Assembly (NCBI RefSeq): GCF_900496995.4
Contig: NC_044014.1
Coordinates: forward strand, 4,336,501 to 4,400,500
Direction: 5' to 3'
Source: Aquila chrysaetos chrysaetos
Lineage: Eukaryota; Chordata; Aves; Accipitriformes; Accipitridae
DNA: 64,000 nucleotides
Shown here: in pieces, positions 42,292 to 56,700 of the stretch
How the letters are laid out: each line of letters opens with the position of its first letter
Numbering within the stretch: the first letter of the stretch is position 1
The notes under the pieces: model-generated
The model's input: the letters and a program-made list of their open reading frames with translations, nothing else
What the model was told of the DNA's origin: nothing
Database searches by the model: none
Translations under genes and position numbers: made by a program

Positions 42292-45200
42292 AGGTCTGAC
42301 GAGTAGCGGAGGGCTGTGACTATCGGCGGTCTCGCGTGCCTGGTCCGATGTGATGGTGGAGCGAGGCGGCGATAGCCGTTTCTTGGCAGGCTCCCCTGGC
42401 ACGCCGCGGTTCACGTCGCGGGGGTCCCCGCGGGGCCGTGCAAAAATATCACCAAAACAACAGCTCCTCCGGCGCGTCTGCTCCCCGGAGAGCTAAATAT
42501 AAACTAATGGGGCAAAGAGAAGGGAATTTTCCACCGTGCTACTCATCTGTGCTTGCGAGCCTGCTGGGTCGTTAAGCCTGACGGGCTGCTCCCCCCTGGG
42601 GACCCCCCCCTGCCCGAGCCCGCTCCCCCCGACCCCAGCACGGCACGGCGAGAGTGCCACCGCTCCCTTTAGAGATGAGACCTTCCCTAAATTCCTCGAA
42701 AGCGGTCGGGGCAGCGGCAGACCTGAGCCCTGGCGCTCTGGTTCTGCGCTTAAGTACCCCTATGAGCTGTGGCTGTGTTATAATTATGAAAAAGGACTTT
42801 TCCAAGGTCACGCTATGTGTCCGCAGTTGTAGCCTGGCTGCCTGCGACCCAGCTATTTGCTTAGAGCAGCAATGCAGAACGTGGCTCTGGTACAGTGAAC
42901 CAGAGAGCAGATCCTTGGGCTGTTTTGTTTTTCCAAACTTTTACGAGTTGGCTGCCTTTAGAGAGACAAAAATTCCCAGGCAAGAGCTTATTTCTGAAGC
43001 CCCGCCAAGCTGGTGCGAGCTCTGATAGTACAGGCTGTGGATGCGTGAGCCTTTAGTCATCAACAGGTGAAGCAGGTATTGAAAATTAAGAAGTGTCATC
43101 ACGCAATTAATTTACAGCCAGAATTTCTCCTGGCTTCAGGTGGTTCATCCACGAGTTTTGAAGCCTATGAAGTTTGCGATGTTAGATTCGTAAGATACCG
43201 CACCTTAGGCATCTAACATATGCTATATAAGATAAGTAAGATTTGATATGTTAGAAGTTTCTGTTGAACTGCACGGAAGGAGGAATCTGCGTTGGACTGA
43301 CCTGGAGGAGCACCGGAGCCGGCACGAAGCACGGCTGCTCCCAGCACCGCAGGCTGTGGGTCCCTGCGCAGGCGACTGGGGGTACCCGGGTGAGTTTGGC
43401 TCCCTAATCGCTATATTTGAGCAGTGGTTTAAGGACTGGTCGAGGGAGTGCAAAAAATCTGTTCTGGTGCATTGAGTTTCTATGCTCCCCCTCCAAAAAA
43501 ATATGCCCAAGGGAGACTTGGTCATGGTTTTTGCTTTTAGAGGATTAAATATAGCAGCATCATTGGTGTCACTCCTCTGTAGTCCTTTTGAAGCATCCCT
43601 CGGGCTATATCATTCCCTGTATCTGTGGATCCTGGCCACAGCTTTTGCTTTCAGCAGCCAAAGTTCAGGGCTTGCGCTGTGCGGTAGGTATGGGACGGTG
43701 GTGAAAGAAGAGTTTTACTTTGTGGCCGTTTTGTGCTTATATATGGTTACGTCTCCTAGGGTTTGTAAAAAATGAAATCTGGCGAACTTCGATCCGGCAG
43801 CTGGAAAACTTGCTCTCCCTCTCTCTGCTCAAAACCAGCCCTCGAAAGGAAGGACCAAAAATCCGTTCAATGGCAGAGGAGGAGCGGGGCTCAGGGGTGG
43901 GGGTGCGGAACGATGCTGCTGTCAGGGTGCACCAGCAGCTTGCTCTGGTCTCAGCGGCTGGTCTGGACTGGGGGGGTTAGGAGACGCACCCCTCATCCTG
44001 CTCCTAAATCCAAGGTCTTCTCAGGGACGAGTTAAAGCAGATTATGTGCTTCCTTGCATTTAAGAAATTTCTTTTTTGTCCTTTTCCCCATACCGACTCT
44101 TGCAGTGACCCAAGACAAGCCTTCGTGCTCCTCTGCCTCAGTTGCCCCAGTTGTACAACTGCTGTCATCGTTATTCTGCACCTCTGGGAAATGTTAGGGA
44201 AGGGAAGGGAAACGGCGTTAATGAAGACAACTACGCTTGTCTCGGGTTAGGACAGCTTAGCAGCACAGTTAGGCCAGGGGTGGTAGCAATTTCTCGTTTC
44301 AGGTGATGTGGGAAAGTCACAATAACTGTGAGTTTTGTATTTGTGTGCTTACCTTAACGTTACTGAAAATAGCCTCCTGGTGTGCTGGGTAGTAGTTGTC
44401 CATGCTATAAAATTACTTCAAGTATATATATAATTAACCCCTGTATTGCACGCTTGTTTTCTCTCAGCCGTTACAAATGAATATTGTATAACATTTTTGA
44501 AAGGACAAGTTTTAATGCTATTAAATAGATGCCAAAAGCTACAATTGTGTGCCAAAGCTGAAGATCCGTTACAATTATGGAGATACAGAAAGCATTAGGA
44601 ATATCCACATTTGGTTTTGCAGCCTCTCTGTTAGTTCAGAAAAAGATTATCTCTTTATTGGACTATCAGTTGTGTTATAATTGAAATACAATGTGATGGA
44701 TGGTACTTCTTGGAGCGAAAGTATTGTGGTTAATGAAGATTTACAGTTACCGATAGCTTCATTTAGAAACTATCACCCGCGTTTTTGGTTGCACATGGTT
44801 TATATTGCTGGTAGAAGATTACTTTTCCCATGGAGGTTTCAGGTGAATTGTTAAGTATTTTAAACTTAATTTAAAAAAAAAATTCCAACACTCCAGCATG
44901 ATGGATTGCGCTTTTGATGCCCTCCCTGTGCCCGTCCCTTGCACACCCCCACGATAGACTGTGAAGGTGACAGGGGACCGTACTGGGACATGGGGACTGC
45001 TGGGCACGGGGATGTAGCAGCTCACTCGAGGCGTAGGGCAGCGAGCCAGGAGAGCTGCGCGCCTGGACACCGCTCCGTGTATCGCTAGTTTTAGTAATTT
45101 TCTGAATTAATTCCTGCTGGAGCATGTCTTTTAGAAAAGCCATCCAGTGCAGAGATAAAAACATAGCGAGGATTGAGAACCCACCGCAGCCATTTATTAT

Positions 45201-48200
45201 GCTGGTAATTTATTGCAGTGATTATTGTCCATGCTGTTCAGGAAAAAAATTGCACTTTGCCCTTACTCTGAATCTGCATAGTTCCGACTTCCCGCAGTGC
45301 TGGGTGGTGTTACAGCGCAGGTCTGCTCCGTCTGAAGGACCTGCTCGGCATCTCCTTCCCTCTCTGAGGGCGGCCAGGTCGTTCCTGAGCACTTACCACT
45401 TGATGTTCCCCCCAATCTTGCGCCGTACCCGTGTCTTCAAGTCCCTCAGTTACTCCTGGGGTCTTCTCCAGACCTTAACCAGACGCGGCAGAAGGCTCCA
45501 GTTGCCTGTAGTGGTCGTGGAGAGCACAGAGGCAATACCGTCTCTTCTCCTCCTGGAGATCCCCAATTTATCCAGCCTTGATAACCCACTGCGCAGTGCA
45601 GGAGCCTGGGGATGTGCCCCTGCCTTTGAGGTGAGTGTCTTTTAAGTAATTTATTTCTTTAAGGCGTATCTTAACATCTCAGTTAAACTGTGCTGGTTGC
45701 CTCTCTCCGTTGTGTATCATCAAGTTGTTCTCCGTATGTAGTGCTCTGCCAGTTTTGAGTCACTTACACAGCACTGATTTTCCTGTTTCCTTCCCAATTA
45801 CTGCCAGAAATATTACATGACATAAGGTGAAAGTCTAGTTCTTCTTGAAGCCAGTACTGCCTGTTTATTTGCGGGTCTGTTTGAGATGTGTCAGTTAAGT
45901 AGTTATCGATAACTGTCCTCCATTTCGATGCGCTTTAATCAAGTCTGTTTTGCCAGCGCTCCCTTGCACCGGCACAAAGCCGTGGAGCGAGATGAGAGCT
46001 CTTTTCTCAGGGTTGTTAGTCGTGCTTCCTGACTCTCCGTCCTTGGGCTGAAACCGGAGCCTTGCAGGGCTCGTTTTCTCAGGGCCATCACATTTACCAC
46101 GCTGGCTTGTGCCTGTCCTCTGGGAACATCGGCGGTGATGGCTCGGAAGACTTTTTGGCACGATCATATAAAAGTTGAAGGTGTAAATTATTTGGAGCTG
46201 TTGTTTAAGAAAAATCTATGTTTAGTGCCTGCTGTTTAATATCATCCCGGGTTACTCTTGACAAATGTGACCGTATCATTTTACTTTCTCCTTAGGACGG
46301 CATTAAAGTACATATTGACCATTTCTCCCTTTTCTGCATCGTGACTGATGTTGCTGCCGTTATTTCTGACTGCGGAGCACCGTTGTCAGTGGGACTTCTG
46401 GTTGTCCTTAATGTCTATAAAAAAACCCCTGTATCTCGTTTTCTAACAGAGCCTGATGTTTAACTTGCAGTCTCATGCATTTTAAGGTGGTGTCAGTATT
46501 TTAGAGACTTCAAAATGATTTACAAATTCTAGGATTCATTAATTCCTTTGCTCATTAATGTAGCAAGTTGATAGGTGTTTTTCCATATGATGAAGGTGGA
46601 CATTTTTGCTGCCCTGTTTGTACTGGGCAATCATTTATGTTTGTGCACTGACAAAATACCTGGCGTTGATTCCCTTCCCGATAGCCTGCTGGCAGCTTTG
46701 GAACCGGGATGGGATGCAGCATTTAGGTCAGTTCTCCTCGGGATGCCGTTTCAGGAGGGGACTTCATGGTTCACACCACGCTGGTGCTGGGGCTGACCCC
46801 TCTGTCCTTTGTGCTTCCCATTTCCATGGCACCGAGGAATCCGTTTCTCCTCCTGATTTTCACCTGTGTGGTGAGAGGGATGTATGGAGAGTATCCAGAG
46901 ATGGAGACTCTTGGGGTGGAAAATGCGGATTTTTTTTTTTTTTTTTTTTTTTTCCCCCCCTCCCTTTACTGCATGTTCACACTGTCATAAATGAGCTCGA
47001 GGAAGGCTGGGCAGGACGATGTTTCTGCCAGCCCAAATAAAAGCAGGGACTGTTTTCATTTGCGCTTACTGCTGGATAGGTTTCTTTCTCTCATCTCCGA
47101 GACGGGCTGCAAAATCTGAGCTTTTATGGGTGCCAAGCTATAGTGGGGCTCGTCCTGGTGGGAATTAGGCACCTCCAGGGGATGAAGCATCCCAACACTG
47201 GGAAAACTGTCCTCTGCGAGCATTACTTTTCTGGCTGGGCGATCGCCTGGTGGGTTACCTCGCTGGAGCCGTACCCCAGTCTCGCAGCGGCACGGGGGGG
47301 AAATGTTCCGCTGCCCGGCCCTCGGGCAGCCCCTGAAGGAGCCAAACCTGCAGGAGGTTTGGGCTCTACGTGCTGCTGACACCTCCCGGGAGCTGAGAGT
47401 GTATTATAGCAACAGATTCTGTATTATTCCAGCCTCACAAGCGTCTCCCTGCAATATTAAAAACACCAGCTGAAACCCAAGTCCAGACTCTCAATGAATG
47501 ACTCTGTGGAAATGCTGTTGGGCGCGTTTCGGTGCCGCTTTGGCTTTGATTTAAATGGGTAAACACGGTGAGTGGGTGTTCGCTTTGACGTCTTCCTCAT
47601 AGCGAAAGCCTTCCTTTGAGGGAACGTGAAGCCTCCAGTACGATCCCCCATCCCAGCACCGGACCATTCTGCCCACAGCTTGGTGTTGGCGATGCCTTCG
47701 CTGCGTGCCCAGGCCCCGTGCTGCCAGGCTTGCCCAGCAGCAGTGGGAAACCCCTGATTTCCCCAAGTATCGGGGATGCTGTGTGCCCAGGGCTCTGCTC
47801 GCAGGTACGAATAACCCTCGCGGAGCTTGGATTTCTCCGTCTGGATGCGGCGTGATCATCTCGCCCGGCTGGGATGATGCTGCGGGACGTCCTTGGCTTT
47901 TGAAGTCATCTCCCCCCTGCTTGTCCCACACTCTTAAGCTCTGTTCCCCCCAAAGCTTCCCAAAATCACCTCCGGCTTTGGCTGCACCAGGTTTATGTGC
48001 TGGGAAATAGCCTTGCCGTGCAGCGGGCGGTCGCTGGAGGAGGCAGGGTGGTTGCAACCCGTCGTCTCCTTGCCCTGCTGAATTAGGAAGAGCCCCTTCT
48101 CCTCCTCACACATTCCCCCATTGCCACCAGAGCTATCGAAACCGGCTCCTTGGCAGCCCGTGCACGTAGGAGCCGTCTTCTGGTAACAGATTGTTATGTA

Positions 48201-51200
48201 TTTAATGAACCCGAGGAAAACAAGAAATTTGAAGGCTGCGGGGCGATACAAGTTTGCTGTTCAGTCTGCCAAATTCGTGCTAATTCAGACAACTCACAGA
48301 TGTTTGGCTCCTCGTTCATTAAAGAGATTTATGTAAGATGCAGGGCTCGGAAATTTATTCCCGGTGTGCCAGAGAGATGGAGGTGGCAGCGTGGGCAAAG
48401 GTTTCCCAGCCCCAGAGGACTCCTTCCCTCCCTCCGCGGCCGTGCCACTGCCGTACCTTCCTCTTGCCAATGTTGATGGCAACGAACGGACAAACAGCAG
48501 GGAAATGTGCCTTTCGGTCGCTAGGAGGATTAATAAAGGCTCTAGGTTCGCCTTTCAGGAGCCGAGGAGCTCTTTGAAAGCTATTTTTCAGCTGAGGAAT
48601 GAAACTCCAGAGATTGCCCGAGAGCTGAAGTACTTTGGTCTGACGCGAACAGTGGTCTCGTAGGGTTTGCAGGTGACGGCCGGCATGTGTGGTACCCTCT
48701 GTGGGCACAGAGACCGTCTGCTGAAAGCATTTGAAACTCTTGAAATGTTGCCTGCCTAGTTCAGGTAGATAATTTCAATTTTTGGAGGGTCCTAAGTGAT
48801 TATTTTGCTGGGCTTCACCGGAAGGTTCTGCAATCTTAGGGTATTTATTTATCCATAAAGGGGAAGTGGTAGGAGATGATGTGAAGTCTGGCAATCGATG
48901 CATACATCAGTATTTCCCTGCTTTGAATTCAGATATTTCTTTAGGGGCCGTCAGCCTATACCAATTCTGCAGCTCAGCCTCAAAAAAGGGAGAAACCTGA
49001 CTTGCAAGCAGTATCCAAATCTGTTCGGAGAGGGATGGTGGTGTTCTGGCGCTTGGCAAGCTTTCCTCAATTATGTTACGAAATGTCCCAGATCTTGCTC
49101 ATGCTTGGTCCATGCGGTGGTTTTTTGGTGGTTGCCGATGAGTAGAAAGCATTATAGTTGGCGTTGCAGCGCTGAACTCGCTTTGCAGCTCCAAGACGTG
49201 CAGAGACCCCAAGACCTTTGGAGTAAGCAAGGAAGCCCGGGCTGGCCAAGAAGCCCCCCCTAACCCTCAGAGCATTATTATCTGGCTGTAAGTACGTGGA
49301 TGCCGTGTTAGAGGTAGGTATTAAGATGGGTTTATGTGCTATTTGAAATTGTTTATGCTTGAGAAGTGAGTCTGTAAAAATGGTGTGGTGGGGCTGTGTT
49401 TACTGTCTCCATCTCGGACATTTCGGGTTGTATATGGGAAAATAATATAAGGAAGAAACAAGAATTGTTTTTTGTGTCTGTTTACTAGAGCAGCACGCTC
49501 TGAGTGGTAATTAAAAGTAAACCTGGACTCTGCTGGCTTGTTCAGCGTCCCTAGTTGTTGAGATTAAGCAGCCAAAGCAATTCTCAATTCAGCAATTCCT
49601 CAGCTTTTGGGAGCGTGGCCAACACTCACAGTGTCTCACAGACCATTGCAAATTCTTGTAATAAATCTTACAATAGGGAAAAAAAAAAAAACCAAAACCA
49701 AAACAGAAAGGTGAGATGGTTTGTTGGACCAGCAGGCTGGACTTCTGCTTCTGCTTCAGCTGCTCTTCTCCAGAGACAACCCTTGGTCCAATATTTCCAA
49801 TATTCCTTGGAAATGCTACTCAAAATTAGAAGCAATCCCCTAATGAGCGGATTAGGCAATGACTACAGGTTTGCTCAAAGAGAATGTGCCACTTCTACAG
49901 TCGCTGAGACTAAGAGCATCCTGTCGGATATGTCTGTATGGCCCACACGGTGCCGTGCAGAAATATTGGCAGCGTGTGTCCCCAAGCCAGCGTGGCTGCT
50001 GGGAGGGCTGCGTGCCTGGGGGGGGGGTCCCTGGGACCAGTCCTGCTGGGGGAGCGAGATGCTGGGCTCGTGGTGCTGAGCTCTGCCGTGTGCCGCTCCC
50101 GGCACCGCAGCGGCTCTGGGCTGAGCTGGTCCCGGCGTTGCTCCACGGCAGAGCGATGTGCTGGGGATGCAGCCTCAGGCTGGAGCAGCTCGTCGGTCTG
50201 CGCACGCGGCCAGCTAAGGAGCGATCCCTTTGAAGGTCTGATGCTGGTCCTCCACGAAAATTTACGCGCTGGCTGGATGTGCAACCGAGAGATATCGAAG
50301 ACCCCACGTTAGCGCTCCGAACGCGTATGCTCCTCTTCTTTGTAACTACCGCGCATGAGTTTTCGTGCAGCGAGCTGGGTCCCGCGTAGTCACGTTGCAC
50401 CTCTCCGCTGGAGACCAGCGGTTTCCTCGTTCGTGCCTCTCGCTTGCCGGTTGCTGTTTTGCAATGACTAATTTTGCTCTCTTCTTTTCCTTTTCAGTTG
50501 CCAGGGAGGAAAAGGCAAAGTCACTGCCAGCACCATTTTCTTCGAGCTAAGATGTTGAGACAAAGCACCTCTGCCCCAGCCCTGTCCTTTCAGTCCCTTT
50601 CTGCTGCTCGCGTGTAAGGGAGTCTTTCCCCTGCCACTCCTATTCCCTAAGAGCACGGGGGCAATAAACCTGATGTGTTTTACTCAACTAGACGGTGTGT
50701 AATTTTCCTTAATTGCTCTTATTTCTTCTTGGTGAGAGCTTGCCTGCAGACGAGGTCCAACCCAAACATGCAGGTCTGTGTGTGAGCTTGGACTTCAGGC
50801 TCTCCCTCGATGCTGCGGGTGTTTGGACGTGTTTTTTGGGGCTCAGGGTGCTGGGGACCTGCTGCCTTGCGTGACTTCGGCGTCGGGTTGAGGTAGTTGC
50901 CCAGGCACTTGGAGCCAGGGATTGGACTGAAATTACAGATATTTTTATTTGCTTAGTAATTAATTTACGGTTGTGGGCAGGACCCGGGTACATTAGCTGT
51001 TCCTGGTAGCGAGGGTTAACCTCAGACCTCCGTAAGCCAGGTCGCACGTAGCCATCCGCAGCGGCTATACATCGTATTTTCTGTTCCTAACGTGACCCCT
51101 CGAGATGGATGCTGTTGCGGTAAACCTCGGGCTCCTTCTGGCTGTGGATTTTGTTAGTGTGGCTGCAGAGGTTGGCTCTGTGCTGGCAGCTCTGCGGCAT

Positions 51201-54200
51201 GCGTTGGGGAGAACCTCCGTTCCTGTGTGAAGCTGTTGGTCGTAAGCAATGAGGTGATGCGGTTCTCAAAGCCGTGCAGACCTACGGAGTAATGCTCATC
51301 TTAAACACAACCCGTCACTGCTTTCCCCTTTGCTATGCCGGCCATGAAAAATGTTAAGTGTAAGCAAGTCTTCTACTTACTAATTAATGCCGAAAGTATG
51401 TCTTTATCTTGTTAGCCCTGGAAAAGTCTAGTCTAGCTGCAAGCAGGAGGCAGAGGAGGACGTTTCTTTATTCGTTTTCTTTGGCTGGTAATTTCCGAGT
51501 AGCTGGAGCATGTGGTGAGCCCAAGGCTTTGCCAGGCAGGAGGGGAGGACTGTGCGGGACGCGTGGTCTCCTGCCTCTCGGCAGGACCGTGCTTGCCCTT
51601 CCAGGAGCTGGGGAAGACCCTGTGGAGCAGGAGGAGGCAACTACAGGCTCAGGGCAAGGCAGGACAGTGCTGCAGCCTTTCTGCTCCGAAGGCTGGGCAG
51701 CCTGGGGCAGCTCTTTCCTCTTGACGGAGTCCCGGGGGACGATCCTGACGCGGCTGCATCCATGGAAATTCTGTCCTTTGAAGTCACGTGCGCTGACTCA
51801 TGATCCTGTTTACTCGGGACTAGTCCATGGGGCATTTTCAGAGCGTAAAGACTTCTTCTCGGGCCCTGAATGGCATCTTTCACGTTTATTGGAAGTTTTT
51901 ACCCCATAACCAAAACCAATATTCACTAATGATGTGGAAGAGTGCTCAAGCAAGAGGAGCAAACTGCCCAGAGCTGAGCACCTCTCAGCCCTGCTGCAGA
52001 AGGCAAATTATTGCCTGAGTGAGGAAATGAGCCCACACTTAGCTACATGCAAATGATAGGCTTCAAGGATTTTTCCAAATTCGTAACACAATGAATCCAC
52101 AAATTGAAGATGTACCTGTTGGCATGGTCCAAAGCACTGATGGTGAGACAGGCTGTGCAATGAGGAGATTCGATGTAGCCCCAAATCCCTCCTAAGGAGC
52201 AGGAGGATGGGGAGGGGGGCATGACTTTTAGCGTGGATAAAAATTGCAACGTGATGCTCTGTAGAATGCCTTAAACCTCACAATTTTCAATTGCAGTAAC
52301 CAGTTTTGGCTATTTCCCCCAATTCCTTGTAAGTCACCTGTGACGTTAGGGGGGGTTGGCTGGCTGCGGCGTGCCTGGAGTCCGTCTGCACGGAGAAATC
52401 GAGAGCTGCGTAGCAGGAGGGGAATTTCTGGTTAATTGGTGAGGTAGGGGGTGTGGTTAAGGCTTAAAAACCTGCTCAGAGTTTGACCCGGAGGGATTAG
52501 GATTGGTTCTTCAGTCGTGGGCGTCTAAACTGCGTTAAATAAACTTTGCGATCACGGCAGCGTTTCGCTCAGCCCATCGTTTTCTGCTCGGAGGAGGCGA
52601 GGTTGGTGTTTTCCACTGCCAAGCTGCATTTACTGCTTTTCCTCTCGGAGAGCCGTTTACATCAAACTGCTACGTCTGTCTTTGCTCGCATTCGTTGCTC
52701 CTTTGGTGGCATTTTGCAGCTCTTGAACCGGCGTTACTGAACGCTCCTGCCCTGTGACAAACCTCGGGGCAGCGGCTGCCAGAAGATGCGCTGAGCCGGG
52801 AGACTTGGCTTGCTCCAGCCTTGCCTCCCGACGCACCTCGTGCCTTCGTGTAGCATCAGCGTTGGCTCTCCAGAGCCATACAGCCGGAGTTCGCGGTGTG
52901 GCGATGGGAATATTTTTTTTTTTTTTGAGCCGAAGCATGCTCTCAGTTGCACCGTAGCGTTTTGGAACGACGCTGGTGGTGGTGATGGAGCCGAATCCGC
53001 AGCTACACTGAGGATGAAGGCTAGGCTTGGGTGTTTGTCCCTCCTCCTCTTTCACGGGGTTTGGGAGGGATTTGGAAATGGCTGGAAATCCTCCGCCCGG
53101 AGAGGGACGGGCAGCTCTTGGTTCCATTCAGAAAGTAAAGGTCAGGAATGCTTCCCTTTTCCACTTGCAGGGGTTTAAGAAAACTTTCTGTGCAGTTAAA
53201 AGGGTGCCTGAGTATTTTTTCAGGCAGAGCACAGGGAACAGTGCTGGGGCATGGCGTAGGAAGCGGGGTCCCGCATGGGTTGTGGCTTTTTCACTGAAGG
53301 CTTTGAGCAGCATTAAAAATTCAGCAGGGGCGGGTGATTTATATTCCGAGAGCGATCCTGCTGTGCTGTTTGCAAGGTGTATCAGTATGCAAAATACGGC
53401 TCCGGCGCCTCGTTCCTGTGCGCCCTTTCTGCCTGTAAATAGGTTTTATGTCAGTGTGTGTGTCTGGAGATGGATTATTGGAGCTGGACGGGGGTTGAAT
53501 GTTTTCTGTACAGAGGGTGGTGGTCCCACAGCAAGTGGAAATCTGTGATGCTGGTCCTCAGTCGCCTTCCCGAAGAGTACTGCTGGGGGTCAGATGTACG
53601 GGTACGCGATGTTGGTTACCGTTCAGGCTCCCTCCAGCCGTGGCAGAGCATCCGACAGACAGTTTGCTAAATCCCGAGGTCTTTTCCATCCATTTCAGTG
53701 TAGCAGGTGAAGGGGGTACGGCTGCGACTCGGCAGCTGCGTGGTGCTTGGAGTCCACTGCGGTAGCACCAGTCGTGGTGCGGGGAGTGGGACCTCCCTGC
53801 AGGGAAGGGCTGTTTTTGCCCACGGTGAGCAGTTCTGGGGCTGTACTCCTTGCTGGTACCTTGTAAGGAGCGTATTTATTCACAAGCATTACCTTTCAAG
53901 CCCGTGGGTGAAAGTTGGGTCATCTGACTTACTCTTTTTGCAGTGTAATTTTTTCCAAGCCCAATACTCTGTTGCTGTGATACTGTCCAGAAAGCAGCTC
54001 TAAGAGAAGCCTCTTTCCACCTCTGCAACTCCAAAGATGACACAGGCTTCCGCTCGGTCTCTATTTTGAAGTAATACCCACGGAAAAAGCATAGTGTGCT
54101 CAAATTTGGGGATTTCCATGTGCTAGTGCTGCTCGTGGGTGCTCTGTACAGCTCAGGAGATCGTGTCCATCCCAGCGGCTGTGGCCCAAGCCTAAACTTA

Positions 54201-56399
54201 ACCATGATGGAGGGATGGAGATAGTTCCTTTATCTGATTGCAAATGAGGAAATACATTTCTTAAAATAATTAATGGTCCCCAAAGAGTATGTTTTTATTA
54301 GCATGTGTGTGTGTGTAAAAGCCTCCAGTCTATAAATACACGGTAGTTTCCTCCTCAGAATCAGTAGGGAGAACGTCCCAGGCCTGCAGAAGCGTTTGTG
54401 TCCCACAGGATTTGTTCGCATCGAGAGGACATGACGGGGCAGGACTGTGCCGGGTCACGCCATGTGTCGGGAGCGCGGTGAAGCAGGATGGGAAGCCAAA
54501 GATCACATTTCACTGGAACGTTTTCCTTTTTATTGCAGTTTCTTGGTGGGGATGGTTTCAAAACCCAACCAAGAGGTAGTTAAAAGAGCCCAGACCTAAA
54601 AACGCGCCTCGGACCCGACATCGGGTGGTGTTAACTGCCAGCTTGCTAGCGGTTTGCTGCGTTCTCGTTAGGCTTGTGTTAATTGCAGGAGATGCAGTGG
54701 AGCAGGGAGAGGGGAGGTATGAGGTGGTGTGCGCTGCAGCCCGTCCGGCTCGGGCAGGGAACGTCTGCCTGTACTTGCCGCTGTTCCTGCCTGCTGGCTG
54801 CCGCACGCTTGGGTGTGTATAGGAGTCTGCTGCAGCAACATTAACCATTACCTTAGGGAAAGATAATTATTTGTGAAGAAATCATACCCTGTTAATAAGG
54901 AACCCTGCTTAACTGCTTTCATGCTGTTCTGAATGCTTGTTTGATCTTTGCTTCCCATGCTCCCAAACACAGCGAGTCCGGCTCCGCGGCAAGCATCCCT
55001 ATCTCTGTGTCGGGATCAGGGACAACCCAGATTGTGGCAGATAATAATAAAAACCTCGAGTGTTTTTAGTCCCCGTCCTGTGCTTTAACCATCTATGGTA
55101 TGGCGCAGGGGAGCAGGAGGGCACCAGCAGCTTTGCTCCGGGGGTTTCCCCAATGCTGGAAGAAGGCTGGAGCCTCCCAAAAAGCCTCCTGCTCCTCATC
55201 CTTGGGTGGGTTTTAAACCTGGCTCAGCTCCCCCGGCTCGGAGGCACGCACTGGGGTCTAAGGGCTTCTCGTCTACTGGGCTGCTGTGGGCATGCTGGTC
55301 TCTGGGAGGCTGCTGGCCCCGCAAGTTTGGCAGGAGGGGATTTTTTCCTTGGGGAATGGGAGCTGTGTTCTGGCAGCCAGCTCAGATATCGGCGAGGGCA
55401 GCCGCTACCCTGCTCCCTGTCCTCGGTCTGCGGCTCAACCGTGGGTAGCTGGTGGAGCTAAAATTGCAATGGGGAGCACTCACGAGAAGGAAAAGGAGAT
55501 GAGCCGGCACGGATGGGGTGCCACGTTGTGCTGCTGGGGGCCAGTACCGGCGTTGGGGATCTTGCTGTAAAACCCTGGAGGCTTCAGCAGCGAGCAACCA
55601 CCAGTGTTGCTCATTTTCCCCCTGTATTGCTGTTTCCATGTGATTTGGTCCTCACTTCCATGCATCTCTGTCCCCATCTGTTCCCTGTTACGTGCAGCCC
55701 TTTTCGGGGAGCATCCCCTCGCCTCGTGTTTGCTCAGAGCCTGGTGTAAGCAGCCATCCCTCCTGAACGGGACCGCTAGCTTTTTACTGCATACCAATAT
55801 ATTTGATGCAAGGACTATCAAAAGGCAGAAATACAAAACTCCCGTGGAGCTTATTAAAGACCGTACAGCGACTCTTTCTGCTTGCTCCTGGAAAACAGCT
55901 TGATGTCCCCAAGCTGGCCCCAGCACGGGGCTGGGGGAGGCTCCTGAGCATAACCTTGGGGGTCCGTGTGCTGTAACAGAGGTCTCTGAGCTGCCTCCAG
56001 CATCGCCGGGGAATTGCCGCCCCGCGGCGATGGGGGCACGTTGCTGTGTTAGTCAACTGGTCCTCCAGCCACCCCATCCTCCCGTACGTCGTGCTCTCCT
56101 CGCACGAACCCGGGCTATCCGTAGTATAAATACGCTATCTGGGCTCGCCAATTATGTGTCGTTTTGACGGTTTGAAATGTTTTGCTTTTCTGTTTGGCTG
56201 GTTTCATTTGGTTATGGGGTTGCCCAGAGGTTTATGATGAAGCTACCAGTAAATTGTATATTATAAGCCCACTGACGTCCCATAAGAAGCTGCAGACTGT
56301 ACCAGGTGCCCTTGGGAACAATAAATCTTTGGAAAAGGTATTGATTACCAATCCTGGCTTTGCACTCTGGATGAACTTTGTCCTCAGAAAAGAATAGAA

Positions 56400-56700
56400 G
56401 GTGATTTTTCTTTACCAGCCAGCTGGCATTCAAATGAGCTACTCATAACACTATCGCAAACTCTAATCCAAGTAAACACGGAAAAGATGATTTACGAGTT
56501 GGGAAGAGAAGCCGTATCAGCTCATAATGAGGTTTAATACTTAGCGGCATATTCTCAAACATTGTCCTTAAATATCGCAATTGAGTTTTGACTGCATGTT
56601 AAAAGATCAGTGTTTTATGCTCTTTGGATCATGCAAATGGTGGTTTTCGTTGTTTGCGTTAACTGCAAGGCAACAAAATAGCAAAACAGGATTAGAGGAG
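56400..56700. promoter_or_regulatory. Candidate conserved non-coding element with octamer site
   Basis: An AT-balanced quiet segment contains a perfect POU octamer ATGCAAAT at 56631-56638. It is about 0.85 kb upstream of the FAM53B start-codon exon. Its status as an enhancer is a guess from composition and the motif. Confidence 0.25.

Noticed and set aside
45124-45645. 173-codon plus-strand open frame within FAM53B intron sequence
   Set aside because: It has no recognisable domain, and no upstream or downstream exons fit it. It is a length expected by chance in moderately GC-rich DNA.
49555-50400. Several overlapping open frames of 120-180 codons on both strands
   Set aside because: They overlap each other in many frames, match no family, and show no splice-linked partners.
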